From: Mytilinidion resinicola
Lineage: Eukaryota; Ascomycota; Dothideomycetes; Mytilinidiales; Mytilinidiaceae
NCBI RefSeq assembly: GCF_010093595.1
Contig: NW_022985441.1
Location: 248,132-312,131 of the forward strand
Direction of reading: 5' to 3'
Length of the DNA stretch: 64,000 bases
Part shown: one piece after another, positions 32,254 to 44,034 of the stretch
How positions within the stretch are numbered: the first letter of the stretch is position 1
How the letters are laid out: the number at the start of each line of letters is the position of its first letter
Position numbers and translations under genes: made by a program
The notes under the pieces: model-generated
Told to the model about the DNA's origin: nothing
The model's input: the letters and a program-made list of their open reading frames with translations, nothing else
The model's database searches: none

Positions 32254-32596
32254 AGCCCGTGAAGAGAGATGTAGGGGGCATTTGGTTTGCAGGGTGTCAG
32301 GGGCTCATTCTTTACTGGAGACACGACAGTGGAAGCATAACGAGCATGATCTTCACTTCGGGTATTCATTGCACACAAGAACAGTATTTGGAAAGCTTGG
32401 TAGATCATAGAGGTCTGAACGAGCGATGCCTCGAGTATTATGGGTATTACGGCCGATAACGTCGTAGCTATCGGAACAGATAGCTTCTATCAAAAACAGC
32501 GCCAATATCAGAATGAGATCCAAGATCATTACCCCCATTACCCCTTTCTCCCTCCTCTTCCTGAACCTGTAAGCAATCTCACAGTAGACCGCGGAA
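32254..32596. other. Convergent intergenic region
   Basis: 3' flanks of the dsRBD-like gene and AbaA. Nothing further recognised. Confidence 0.4.
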
Positions 32597-35124
32597 TCAA
32601 TAGCCCCCAATCCCCCCATGATGCCCGCGCCCATCAAACCCATCCTCCCGCCCCTGCCCCTGACTACCCTCCTCCTCCTCCTTAACACTCCCCTCCTCCC
32701 CCGTCTCCTCCGCAAACGGACTCTGCAGCTTCCACAACCCGCCCCCCTCACCCCCCCCCCCCGCCTCATGCCCCCCCGCCGCATCCAGCCCCTGCTGCCC
32801 ATGCTCCTGGCCAACACCCCCATGCGGCGGCTGCGTCTCACACCCCTCCAGCCGCTCCATCAGCTCCTGATAAGTGCCCCACGGCCGCGCAAACGCACTC
32901 TCGACCGTGAAGAGATCCGTGTGACTGCCGGCATTATGCTGTTGCCCATGCCCTCCGCCCCCAGCCTCGGGCCGCGCAAACCCGCCAAGCGGCGCGTTGT
33001 AGACGCCGCCGCCGCCGACGTCGAGCTCGTGATACCCCGGCAGGTCGATCGCCGGCTCGAGGTGGATGCTGATGCTCCCGCCCGTGAAGTCGAGCTCGTT
33101 GTGGCTCATGCCCCCGCCCACCCCGCCTACCCCTCCTCCTCCTCCTCCTCCAACGACGCTGAAGTTGTGGTCGCTTTGAGACTGGTGCTGCGTTGGGGGG
33201 GGCAGGTCGATGCTCGAGTCGTACGAGTGCGTCAGGCTCGGCAGGCCCTGGGAGCCCGAGTGCGCAGGATACGACGCCAGCGCGAACGCGCCGTGCAGCG
33301 CCACGGCGGAGAGCGCGTCGAGGTCGAACTGGGCGTGGTGGTGCTGCGCGCCGCCCGCGTCGGGGAGGGCGAGGTGGTCGTAGAGCGGGTGCTGCTGCTG
33401 CTGGTGGTGCGGCGGGAGGTCAAACGAGAGGGCCGGGTACGCGGTGGGCGGGTGCTGGGACACGGGGTAGAGCTCTTCCACCATCGTCCCCGGTATCGCG
33501 GGCTGGACGGCGAGGACCTGCTGCGTCTGATGCTGCTGCTGGTGTTGTGCAGGGCTGTACACGACACTCCGCCAGACGGCCCTGCCCTCCTCGCGGCGGT
33601 GCGTCTGCGAGAAGCGCCACAGGATCGCGGCCACGCGCACGGGGTTCTCGCCGCCTTTGGGTACAGCGAAGATCTCCTGCGTGGCGGTGAGCCGCTCCAA
33701 GCTCGCGCGCACCTGCGCCTCCATCTTGGCGCGCTCGGCCGCGTCGTGGTGAGCCTGCGCGCGGCGGAGGAGGGTGTTGAGGCTGTGGATTTTCTGCGCC
33801 CAGAACTTGCTGCAGAAGGGGACGGTGAAGTGGGCGGGCAGGCCGCTGTTGTAGCCCAGCTCCGCGTCGGGCTCGAGCGTGTTGATTTTGGTGGCGGAGC
33901 TGGGGCGCGTGGCCGAGGCGGCGCTGAAGAGGCTGGTGCGGGCCACGAATGCGGAGAAGTTGGCGTGGTAGGCTTCTCCCCGCAGCTCGAGCTGGATGGC
34001 GAGCTCGGCGTCTTTGGGGAGCGTGTCGGTCATGACGGAGATGGAGGCGTCGCACACGATGATGTCGCAGTCTGCGAAGCGGTCCAGGGGGACGTGGGAG
34101 AGGGTGGGGTAGAGGGTGCGCCAGTGGCGGGTGTCGTGGACGTGGACGTCTGGGAGTTTTGGGGAAGTGTCTTTGGGGAACTTGGTGAAGGTGTAGATGT
34201 GCTTGGGGGGGTCTTCTTGGGTGTCTCGGACGTACATCTCGAAGTCGTAGGGGGTGAAGTAGCGGTTAGAGGTGGCCGTTCGGAAGTCTGGCTGGAAGCT
34301 GAATTGCGTTGACGGTTGACGGTGTCTGGCCGAGTTTGCAGCATGGCGACTATGAGCAGTGCTTCCATGTCCAGCGGCATGACGAGGGCGGTAGCTGAGG
34401 TCATCCTTGGACATGTATTTGAGTACTAGGTGATGTTAGTGGAGCGACAAGCCAGCGGAGAAGGTAAACTCACCAAGTGGTTCATCCTTGAGCTTGTCTT
34501 TCAGGACTTGGATATGACTGGAAACTTGTTTTCTCGTTCGTGCCTCGCCGGTATCCTTCTCTATCGAGTCTGCCACCAGTTCATTTCGACCGCGAGGTTT
34601 GCCATCTAGCAGAAGCTTTCGCCGACCCATAGGTTCATATTTCACTAGCCCTGTAACGTTTCTCAACATCCGTCTATTAAAGTGCTAAATGGACGACAAC
34701 TTCAGTGTGAAAACGTGAACGAACCTCTGAAGAACGCATACTCCATATGCTCCGGCCACTTCACGAGTTCGCGGGTATCCTTAGTTGGCTTATCTCGATA
34801 CTTGCAATACGCCCCGCATCGCTGCAGCAGTCGCCATACTTTTTGAGTCTCACGGTTTATCTGCTCCTCGGACTTGCAGTCAGGGTGGGAGGCGATGCCA
34901 CCGTGGTGCGAGCTAACGTAAGTCGAGATGCCGTTCCTGTATAGGTTCTCGACTGGAGACGCTGGGAAATACTTCCTCCTCGCCGTGATGTCTGAGTCAA
35001 GGTATTCATGCTGCCGGTTGCCACATCGTTCCTGCAAGACTCGACCTGTCACGGCTCGACTGGAGAAGCTGTCAAACGCTGGAGCATTCGATGGCAGCAC
35101 GCACGAATGACGACGCAGTTCCAT
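32597..35124 (-). CDS. abaA: AbaA-type TEA/ATTS transcription factor
   Basis: DNA-binding regulator of conidiophore (phialide) development in the BrlA-AbaA-WetA pathway. Exons 34725-35124, 34474-34650 and 32597-34425 encode 801 residues; introns are 74 and 48 nt. The TEA domain spans the exon 1-2 junction (about residues 120-195): [13 protein letters not shown], then [20 protein letters not shown] and [15 protein letters not shown]. The N-terminal region ([31 protein letters not shown]) matches fungal AbaA. The first 300 residues of exon 3 look globular. The C-terminal part is low-complexity: His/Gln runs, a Gly run ([16 protein letters not shown]) and an acidic Gly/Glu tail. A donor reading AGAG-GTTCGT gives Arg-Gly at the junction where I would expect Arg-Ala; otherwise the family call is strong. 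The long plus-strand ORF over exon 3 is a GC shadow. Confidence 0.92.
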
Positions 35125-35942
35125 GAGGTTGGGAATGCGATGGATGCTAAGAATGAGCGGCTGAGGTAAGAATGTCTGATAGCTGTTGGAGTGAACACGG
35201 TGGGCGAGTCAAATGTTGAAGGAACGTAGAGAGTTGGGCTAAGGAATGACTTGATGAAGCATAGAAGAAATGTAGGCGGGGAGAGGGGATGCACGAGAGC
35301 ACCACGTCTTGTTTATAATGAGTTCTAGACACCCAGTCAGGAGAGGAGGTGCTGCCTAACCATTGCGGTTAAGGTTACCATCGAGACGATCGACACCAGG
35401 CTACATAATCTTGCGTCTATACGACTCTCTAATTACTACACTCATCCTCCCTATCATGGAATGCCAGGCTGCCCTCTATTAGGCACGACTAGCAAGGGCT
35501 AGAGGGGCTGCCGTCTTCTCAACCCATCTCTCATTGGCCTTTTCCCGAGGAGACCTCACAGTGGTGGGCCAGGGATGGGTGGCGGGGGAATGCTTTTGCA
35601 GCGGCCCGGAATTCTGGCGAATGTAAACAAGCTACAGGTTACAAGCGTCAATGTGTATCTGACTGATGTCTTGCGCGGTCGAGACATATTCAGCAAGGCA
35701 GCGAGACGCGCAAGACCGAGCGTGTGCCTGATAAGCTGTCGGTCACGAGCAAGCCACCTGAAGAAGGGCTAAATTATGAGATCGTGCCGGCCGCGTAACC
35801 CGTATACCGATATTTGAAAGGAAGGGGCACTGTTGAGCCTGGATATAGTCCGCGTCGTGAAAAAGTGGGGGATGCAAGGAGGATTCTAGGGCGCCACTTG
35901 ATAGTGCCGCGCTGCAAATTATACTGTACACCCTTGCTACAT
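35125..35942. other. Intergenic region abaA / MRD1
   Basis: Upstream region of abaA and 3' flank of MRD1. Short ORFs only; no regulatory site claimed. Confidence 0.4.
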
Positions 35943-38775
35943 TTAAGCTTCATCCAGATCGTCGTTGCCTGACACATTAAACTTCTTTCGTCCCGTGTCG
36001 GTGAGTTTTCGCAGCGCAACTTTGTTGACTTGCGAGCCAACTTTCTTTTGCATCTTTTCAAGCTCTGCCTCTGCATCCTCACCCTCCTCTTCCGCGTAAT
36101 CGAGCACAAGGCGACGACCGAGGAGATGCGTATTTCGTAGAGCATCCAAACAGTTTTCGGCTTCTCGTGGGGTGCTGAACTGAGCAAAGGCGAAACCTCT
36201 TGTTCGAGAATCGAATCGTTTTGGCACCCGGACTGACCGAAGTTGGCCATACGTGGCGAGCAGGGCACGAATATCCTTTTTGTCAGTTTCGAATGGCAAG
36301 TTTTTGATGACAATCTTTGTCTGCTTCCCGGCGCCTTTCTTAGTCTTGTCCTCTTTGCGACGCTCTTCAGCGGCATCGTGCCCTTTGTGTGATGCTCGGA
36401 CAAGCAAATTGTGATCATCAAGAAGGTAATCAGTCATCGCTACTTGTGCCGCTGCTGCTTGATCTTTGGTGCGGAATTCCAAGAAACCATATCCCATACT
36501 CAAGACTCCACGCTTGGGGTCGACTTTCGTTTTGACTTTGGCGGACAAGAATCCGTCCAAAGTTGAAAACGCTTCTGTGAGACGCTCGCTCGTGGTAGAG
36601 AAGTTTAGATTTCGCACAAACAGCGTGGAGGTGTCGGCCGCTTCAGGCGATGGGTCTTCCTTTTGGAGCAAGTCAGTGGCAGACAGTTTACTTGGCTGTC
36701 CCTTCTTTGAATCGACGGTCGCAGCCTGAATTTCCGTGGTAGCACCGAGTGAAGGAGGTGGCTTGGAGAAAAGGTCCTTCGGCGCTTTTTCAAGAAATAG
36801 AATCGAGTCCTTTACTTTACGATAGGAGAGCTTCCCAAACGCCTTTTTTGCGTCTGGGGCATTCATATACTCGACAATAGCGAGAGTACCGCTTGGAGGG
36901 AGCAGAAACCTCGTAATTGGACCATACTCCGCGAAGAGCTCTCTGATCTGGCTACCACTGCCGTATGGGAAATTCTTTATTAGAATAGCCTTATCTCCTC
37001 TCTCTCGCTTCTTGAAGGATTCCAAGTCAATTCCGTTCTCAGTAAAGTACGCCCTAGTCTCTGAAATGAGGTGAGTTTCGGCTTGAGCTTGCTTCACACC
37101 AGCGTTGGACGAGGTAGGGTCAAGGAGATCAGATTTTCGAACACCCAATCGGTCGGCAATGGAAGACAGAACGGAATCTTGCTGCGAAATGTTAGCTCCT
37201 GTTCTAGAATATATCATATCACAGCAGACGTACGTTCATGTACAGCGAATTCCATTGGAATGTTTGCCTATCCGCAGAAGCCTTCTTTTGAATCTTTTTC
37301 TGCATTTTGAGTGGAAGCTTCGAGATTTCAAACTCGTCCAACTTCGTTTCCCGCTTTGCGTCGGCAGGGAGGACATGAAGCAAGCGGCCCTGGAAAGTCT
37401 TCTTGTCTTTCTCGCGGTAGGCTTTGACAGCATCTTCGGGATTGGTAAACTGGACGTATGCAAATCCCTTCCCTTGGCCCGTAGCCGCGACCACCGGGAC
37501 GTGAACCTGATCAAAGCATGTCAGTGACTTCCTTCTGGACTTGACAATTGATTCTGCAGGATCCTTGGGCCTTTGGTTTCAGAATACGAGACGCATCTAC
37601 TAAAATAGTCTCCCTGGTAACATCATTTGCAGAGCATAAGATGTCCCTATCAGGAAGTTCATCATATAAGGGGATACAAAGAAACTGAAGTCGCGCTCAC
37701 CTCTCCAATTTCCCCAAACGCCGCGAAATCCTTTCGAAGTTCCTCTTCGATATTTTCGCCGCTGGGTAGTTGTATAGCGTAGCCTAGATTCCGTAGATAC
37801 AACCGACCAGTAGACAGTATTTTAGTTTCATTCGCATCTTCGCCATCGTCTTCATCGGCTCCGTTCTGCTCATCTAGGAGGGTAGAGGCTGTGACTTCGG
37901 CGGCGCCACTTTCGATAACCTCAACTACATCCAGTTGCTGTGTTGGAGCTGTCGCATCGCCAGGTCTCGCAGCGTCATCTCCGTTGTCTTCGAGATCCAG
38001 TAGCCTCTTTTTGCGTGAACGGAGCCAGTCGGCATCGGAGACCGGTCCGTCTGGCATCGCTCGTATAGGTGCCTCATGAACAGGTTGAATGTCTAGCCTC
38101 TCATCGTGTCCATCTCGTTGGGGCTTCCTGATAGCTAGCGGAGAGTCGGAGTTTTTCTTGGGCCCCTCTGAAGGTGCAGAGTTCTTCGACTTCTGCGCCA
38201 CGACTTGATACTCGTCGTCGCTTTCGGCGGCATCAACGCTGGGAAGTGCTTCGGATGTTGCGAATGCCGCTTCCACAGTCCTCTTTTTCAGTTTTGAAGC
38301 TGGTTGCATGGCATGCAGAAACTCCTCAAGCTTTGGGTTGGACGGTTGCAATTGGGCGTCTTGGCCGGGCCTCTTGCGCTTCAATGCATTCTCAATAGGG
38401 GGCCCATTGCTTCCACTGAGCTTTGGTTGGAACGGACCATCGTTTGCGGACCGACCCTTTGACTTCGGCGGCGGTTGATCGGAGATCTGTTGAAGAAAAT
38501 TTCGTATTAGCTCGAGCGTAGGTCCAGAAAGACTGGAGGCTGCTCACAGGACGAGCGATCTCGACGTACAGCCTGGACGTCCTGAGGAACGCCTTGTTGA
38601 AGTATTTGACGGCTCTGGCAGCGTCTTCCGGGGATTTGTAGCCCACATAGCCAATCCGGCGGTGGGGCAGCACCTTTGCGTCGGTGATGGGCTGCTGGGA
38701 GGAGAAGTAACGCTTGAACTCGTCCTCAGTGATGGCGGGCGGGAGGCCTCGAACGAAGATGCGCGACGAGGCCAT
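35943..38775 (-). CDS. MRD1: Mrd1 multiple-RRM ribosome biogenesis factor
   Basis: Nucleolar factor that binds 35S pre-rRNA near U3 snoRNA sites and is needed for early cleavages that release 18S rRNA. Exons 38548-38775, 37701-38486, 37234-37506 and 35943-37181 encode 841 residues, the normal Mrd1 size. Five RRMs are readable: about 4-75 (RIFVRGLPP, RRIGYVGYKS), 301-378 (GRLYLRNLGYAI, GKGFAYVQF), 494-560 (AILIKNFPYGS, GTLAIVEYM), 622-705 (TLFVRNLNFSTT, MGYGFLEF) and 727-805 (KIVIKNLPFETDKKDIRAL, RGFAFAQF). The linker after RRM1 is acidic and disordered. Introns are 61, 194 and 52 nt; the 194-nt second intron is far longer than most here and holds C/D-box-like motifs (see snoRNA candidate). 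The start at 38775 begins directly with the RRM1 strand MASSRIFVRGL. Confidence 0.95.
37571..37676 (-). ncRNA. Candidate intronic C/D-box snoRNA in MRD1 intron 2
   Basis: Reading the minus strand inside MRD1 intron 2 (37507-37700): a perfect C box ATGATGA at 37659-37665, an internal C'-like TGATG at 37621-37625, and a D box CTGA at 37579-37582, giving a span of about 87 nt from C to D, typical for box C/D snoRNAs. Short flanking complementarity (CCTT before the C box, AAGG after the D box) could form a terminal stem. A CTGA 5 nt after the C box is too close to act as D'; a degenerate CTGC beside C' is possible. The guide stretch before D (GATGCGTCTCGTATT) should pair with rRNA if this is real; I cannot test that here. 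Confidence 0.4.
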
Positions 38776-39102
38776 GGCGCTGCGGGTGGGTGCAATTTGT
38801 TGTCGCGAATGAAGTCGCGAAACGCTGGGCAGTCGTGGCAGTCCTCAGCGACAGTTTTGTCGAATAGGGCTTGGCAGAATTCGAGGCTGCTGTGCTACTT
38901 TTGCGGGGGGCTGGAGGCGGCGCCAAACGGCCTCACATGTCCCTCCTCGACCGCGCACCCCCGAGAGCAGGCGGCAGCTCACTCACTAACTCCCACGACA
39001 TTCACCCCTTCGGCCTGCCGCTCCTGCGCATCCTCTCTCCCGCCCGTGCCCATGAATTCTCCCTCGTCGCTGTCTATCAAATCTGCCCCGCGGTCTGCCA
39101 AT
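38776..39102. promoter_or_regulatory. Divergent upstream region of MRD1 and LC8
   Basis: 327 bp between outward-facing starts (277 bp if LC8 begins at the upstream ATG at 39052). GC-rich; no specific site claimed. Confidence 0.4.
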
Positions 39103-39748
39103 ATGGATTCCAAGGAGAAGCCTGAAGGTCAGCTCCGCGGTCTGCCTCAGCGCGTGGCCTGTAACATTTGCTAACACCACCAGCTACAGCGCAAATCAAG
39201 TCTGCGGACATGGTATGATCTATGCTCACTGAAGTACCCAGCACGTCTGACAATTGCCGGGAACAGAGCGAAGAAATGCAGCAGGAAGCCGTCGAAGTTG
39301 GTATGTAATCGTCCGCAGTCGCATTCCGCTCGCCATTCATGAAGGCTAACTACGTCAAACAGCCCAAGAAGCCATGGAAAAGTACAACATCGAGAAGGTA
39401 TGGCTTCCGTTGCCGCATGCGCGTGTTTCACGGCTCTGTCGTCGTCCAACTCAACAAAGCTCTAACGCATTGAATAGGATATTGCGCAGTACATCAAGAA
39501 GGAGGTGAGCCAAGCACAGTCTACCTTGCACATCGAGGACAGTCAGCTTACAATGAGCCAGTTCGATAGCCGCAAGGGTGCCACCTGGCATTGTATCGTG
39601 GGGAGGAACTTTGGAAGCTTCGTCACACATGGTGCGCCACCTTCGATGGCATTCCCTCTAAGCATACGCTGACACGCCCTCAGAAACGAAGCACTTCATT
39701 TACTTCTACCTGGGCCACTGTGCCATTCTGCTCTTCAAGACGCAGTAG
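39103..39748 (+). CDS. DYN2: Dynein light chain LC8 (DYNLL type)
   Basis: Small dimeric hub protein of cytoplasmic dynein and other complexes. Seven exons: 39103-39127, 39184-39212, 39267-39300, 39363-39397, 39478-39504, 39562-39631 and 39684-39748, giving 94 residues. Family signatures are [58 protein letters not shown] and [18 protein letters not shown]. All six introns are 50-80 nt with GT-AG ends, and exon 5 is only 27 nt, so the gene is invisible to simple ORF calling. An in-frame ATG at 39052 would add 17 residues; the 39103 start matches the usual 89-95 residue size. Identification is firm. Confidence 0.95.
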
Positions 39749-40376
39749 AGGCGGCGTTCGGCGTTCAAAAAGCGGTCGACGGGCTGTCGCACGGACGAAT
39801 TACGATATGGGAGACGACCTGACGCTGCACATGGGACAACGGCATCACGAGCCCGACGAGCCACTACGACTGGTTGATGATGGTAATGAGCGTCGACGAA
39901 GCTAGGGTTACTTGGCAATACCATTATACTCCACTTCTCTCTGCGATATCACTCTCGATTCACGGGCGCTTACAGTTGGACTTCATGTTGGGATATGGTT
40001 GGAAAGCGTTATGGCAGAAATTGCACTATTTGTTCCACACGTGAGCGACTACTAGGACTGTAATTAGCACCTAATAATTGGAGTCGTACATCACATTACA
40101 AAGGTACCGTTTGAAGGTCCCTCTCACCGGCTGAGGTCCCGTCTCCCGTCTCTACCCAGGTTTCTTCGCCTTTCTGCTGCGCCACACTGCGCCACGTCTT
40201 GGAATTGAAGACGGTCACTTTGGTCCTCGGCTCGCCATAGCACCAAGACAAACGGCCGCGTAACATCTTCGCGGCGTGACAACCCATCCACGCATCCCCA
40301 AATTCATTCACCTCCCTCGCCACCGACCTGCACGTTAATCCTCGGCACCTATTCCACAAAGCTCCTACGAATCACT
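39749..40376. other. Intergenic region
   Basis: 3' flank of the LC8 gene and upstream region of the zinc-ribbon gene. Nothing further recognised. Confidence 0.4.
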
Positions 40377-40864
40377 ATGTGTCTCGTCTTCACTTGCGGC
40401 AATCACAGTAAACGCGAAACCCTCGAAAGACGTAGCAGCATCAACGCTAACGTGATCCCGCGCAGCTTTCCAAAGCCGCCTGGAAGGCGCCGAAAACCTC
40501 ACAGTACAATGTCAGAACTGTGGTAACCAGAGTGGCCACGTCTACAAGCGCTGGTACGGCTCCGTCCCAACGCTTCGCGACGCTTGCGACTAACAAGTTT
40601 GCGCTCTAGGCAATGGTTCACCTTCTGCTTCGTCCCTCTAATACCGTACTCTGTGAAGCCTTGGCATGTAAGTATTGGAATTATAGCTATTCCGGCGACA
40701 TAGAATTCGTGCTAACGATGATCTAGGAAGTCGGTTGCCACATCTGTAATTTCTACCAGGACATCAAATATCGACCCGACGTGCAAGCGCAGCTCGGAAA
40801 CGGTGAAGCGGGCCTCCCAATGCATAACCAGCCTGGGGCACCACCGCTGGCGCAATACAAATAG
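40377..40864 (+). CDS. Small zinc-ribbon protein (fungal zinc-ribbon 15 type)
   Basis: Four exons, 40377-40407, 40466-40553, 40610-40667 and 40727-40864, encode 104 residues. Paired metal ligands are visible: an N-terminal CGNH, CQNC (residues near 28-31) followed by GHVYKRWQWFTFCFVPLIPYS, and a second pair CHIC in EVGCHICNFYQDI. This pattern, with an aromatic hydrophobic stretch between the Cys pairs, fits the zinc-ribbon 15 family found in fungi. The C-terminus (QPGAPPLAQYK) is disordered. Molecular role unknown. The exons are too short to appear as ORFs; they were assembled from GT-AG borders with a continuous frame. Confidence 0.85.
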
Positions 40865-41469
40865 GGCGATGTGAGTACTTTGCGGGACTTGGGGCTCGCG
40901 GTACTTGACATCTGAAGGTTGATGCGTCGCAGCGGTTGCGTAATGGGAGTATCGGCGATGAAATTTATACTTGGGTACGGATTGCACGGCATTTCCAGGG
41001 GGACATGCCCTCTTTCTATCCAGAATACGTGGCAATGGGTTCCGAGCAGGTTAATGCATCTGAATAAGGCGTTTGGGGACCTGCTTGTAACAATACCCAG
41101 GATTGGTAGTCTTAAAAGCTACAAAATGGGCGTACTGGCTCTCGTAGCCCTTTCTATGAACAATAGTATAGTTACTACTATGTACAGTAGAACGAAGCTA
41201 CTATTCATATAATAATCTATGAGAAGGATTTGTGGACCTGATTGGCTCGTGGCTGGGTACCTGGAGGCGGGACGAAACCCCGCCAAAAAGTTCTCAGTCA
41301 TATTCACCAACGAGCTTCACTCCCACGCCCATTTCATTCCCACACGTTTCTCTCCTCTCTCCATCCCTCCTGATGCGTATACGGTGACCTCACGCCTCCA
41401 GCTGACGGCGACGTCCTTCCTCCGTCAGTCCAGACCTCTTCGCCGACGACATCGCGAAGCTCGCCCACG
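40865..41469. other. Intergenic region
   Basis: 3' flank of the zinc-ribbon gene and promoter of the Pol III subunit gene. An AT-rich stretch near 41155-41220 has partial dyads around TAGTATAGTTACTACTA; no gene recognised. Confidence 0.4.
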
Positions 41470-42626
41470 ATGGCGACGCCACAATCTCCCACCATGCCCA
41501 CCAAGGCTTCGAACATCAGTAAACTCGACCAGCTCTACGAAAAATGCGCCGCGCAGCCCCCCGATACCGTCTTTCACCAACGCGACCTGGCCGACATGCA
41601 GGTCACTGACGACAGCAATGGGCTTCTGCTCATCATCCAGCAGATGGTCGCGTCCTGGTTGATGCTGACTCTACAATGGGATGGAGCACCATGCTGGAGG
41701 ATCCGCCCACGAGAGGTAGCAGCGGCGTAAGTGCGATGAGGATACTTGGACCACTGCTTCAGAGCTGACATGCGTACCATAGCCTTAGGTCAATGGCGAA
41801 AGACGAGCGCGAAATCTACCTCGCTATTGAAGCAACAGGCACGCAAGCCATCTGGACCAAGAGCCTCAAATCGAGAACAGGCCAGACCAGCCAAGCGGTG
41901 CTGAACAAAACTCTCAAACACCTCGAGGCCAAGGGCCTGGTCAAGTGCATCAGCAACATCAAGTTCCCCACCCGCAAATACTACATCCTCACCGGCCTCG
42001 AAGCCTCGGAGGACATTGTCGGCGGCCCCTGGCATGGCGACGGCGAGCTCGACCTTGACCTCATCGATGCCATCTCCGAGATCGTCGTCAGGTACGTCGA
42101 AAAAGAGAGCTGGGTGGAGCAGAAGAGCGCCGTCAACAGACTCGCTCTGGCTAAGAAGCGCGCCGCTGTCCTCAAAGCGCAAGACATTGCTGCTTCCAAT
42201 GAGCCTGAGAGCATCCCCGACATCGAGAGCACCCCGCCGCTCTTCCGTCCTTATCTGGGCCAGCACAGCTTTCCTCTCATTCCACAGCCTGCCGGTTATA
42301 AGCACTACCCGACTTGCGCCTCGATCCTCGACCACATCGTGGGTTCTGGCCTTCTGAACAACCTCACGCTGCAAGAGCCAGATCTACAGCAACTGCTAGA
42401 CAACATGGTGTTTGACGGAAAGTTGGAACGAATGGGTGCGATGGGCTACCGGACGGTTCGCGGCGCAAGTGCCGACGCAAGAGGAGGTGACGATATCGGC
42501 ATTGGCAACGGCTTCACTGAGGCTCCGTGTGGAAGATGTCCCGTATTCTCTATCTGTGAAGAAGGGGGTCCAGTGAACGCTACATCTTGCGTGTACTTCA
42601 CGGACTGGCTTTCAAGAAATATATGA
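41470..42626 (+). CDS. RPC34: RNA polymerase III subunit Rpc34/RPC6
   Basis: Pol III-specific subunit of the Rpc82-34-31 trimer that contacts TFIIIB and opens promoters for tRNA and 5S genes. Exons 41470-41726 and 41783-42626 (intron 56 nt, GTAAGT donor) give 366 residues. Tandem winged-helix segments are readable: LDQLYEKCAAQPPDTVFHQRDL and LLLIIQQMV, then REIYLAIEATGTQAIWTKSL, LNKTLKHLEAKGLVKCISNIK and the hallmark KYYILTGLEASEDIVGGPWHGDGELD. The C-terminus holds CGRCPVFSICEEGGPVNATSCVYFTDWL, whose four Cys match the Fe-S/Zn cluster motif of the family. Splicing restores the AALRSMAKDER segment in frame. Identification is firm. Confidence 0.95.
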
Positions 42627-44034
42627 GCCTTGAGGTGCCTTGGATTTTTATCGGGTGTGGGCGGCGTTTGGTCATCTTTAACCTTATTTGGATTGCATAG
42701 AATGGTGTCTAGGGCTCGTCTACGGATAGCATTGGGGTGCGTTGGAATGCTCGCTATATACCAAAAACCGTCAGCTCGTGAGTAGATGAATATATTACCT
42801 TAAAGTCTTATGGTTTTGTATAATTTTCCTGTCGACTATGCCAGGCTTGCTGTTGACGCATGCATCGCAGGTAGGGGGGTGGGAAAGCGGCCCCATTTCA
42901 TCTATTCTTCGTCCTGACTCTTTGCGGTTGATCTCTTCTGATGTGAGACTGTTTGTTCTTCGCTCCTCGAAGATGACATGTCTTTTGAAAACATAGCCGT
43001 CCGATCCGACTAGCGTATAAATGCTTCGCGAAGAGCCGAGCGTTTTTGATGATTTCTACAGACGCGGCGTGTATAGGGAGTGTATCACGCCAGATGCGAG
43101 CAGAGCCAAAGCGGGCGAGGCCAGCTGCCGGGGATATTGAGGCGGCGATTAGAAGGTATCAGCCGTGGAAATCACAAAAACCGGGTTCCGCGGGATATGT
43201 TTGCCAGAGCATGAGTCGCGAGGTGGAGGCAAACGAAGCTAGGAGCCTTGTAGATTGAGGACTTGCTCGTATCGCGAGCACTTCTCGCTTTCGTACTGTT
43301 CTAGCCAAGTCTCAAAGATCAACAACACGTCTGCAAAACCTGACAGACATGAGTCACACGATAAAACAAGCAATGGTACAACTCTCGCCGAGAACTGGAT
43401 CAGGCTTAGGGACCACAATATCCTGGAAACACGAAAGTCGTCCAATAGCATTTCGGTCGATCTCCCGTGGACCCTCGACAAGGGTAAGATGTTTCAAGTC
43501 TTTTTACAGCTCTGAAACGGCGTCTACTAGGGTTGATTGGAACGAAGTTGGGAAGAAAGGAAAAATCATACATAAAGGAAAATTCCCACAGAAGGGCTGT
43601 AGATAAGATTATTTATCTAGCTGAGGAAGATTAGACGTTGTCCAGGTCTTCGGAACCCTAGGGTCGGATCATCTTTTTTCTATGGACCCTGATTAGAAAG
43701 GAGTGCTGCAATTGGGTTCTTTTGACTTGGTGATGTGATGGAATTGCTCCGTCACAGGAACTAGATATGTGATGTGCGTGCATGAGGATAGATGGTGAGA
43801 CTTAGGAGGTAACAAGTTGAGAGCACTCTGGAGTAGCTTCGTGAAAATGATGATGGGAGAGAAGTGTGAACAGCGTCGAGTTGGGATATAAACTGTCATG
43901 AAATGCATCGATTTGGATCCAGCAGCTCTTTTCTTTTCATCTCAACACTCTCTTTTCGATTCGTTCGACCAATAGACTTCTCTTCTTGTACCCTCGTTAT
44001 CAAACTTTACCGTTCAACGGAGGAATTAGCAAAC
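42627..44034. other. Gene-poor region, 1.4 kb
   Basis: Two short plus-strand ORFs (43046-43258 and 43255-43515) abut in different frames but show no recognisable domain. Otherwise the 3' flank of RPC34 and promoter of the UbiA gene. Confidence 0.4.

Noticed and set aside
32618..34312. 564-codon plus-strand ORF opposite abaA
   Set aside because: GC-rich antisense shadow with no domain; the minus-strand frame joins in phase to the TEA-domain exons.
43046..43515. Two abutting ORFs as a small two-exon gene
   Set aside because: No convincing splice pair in phase and no recognisable domain; left as intergenic.
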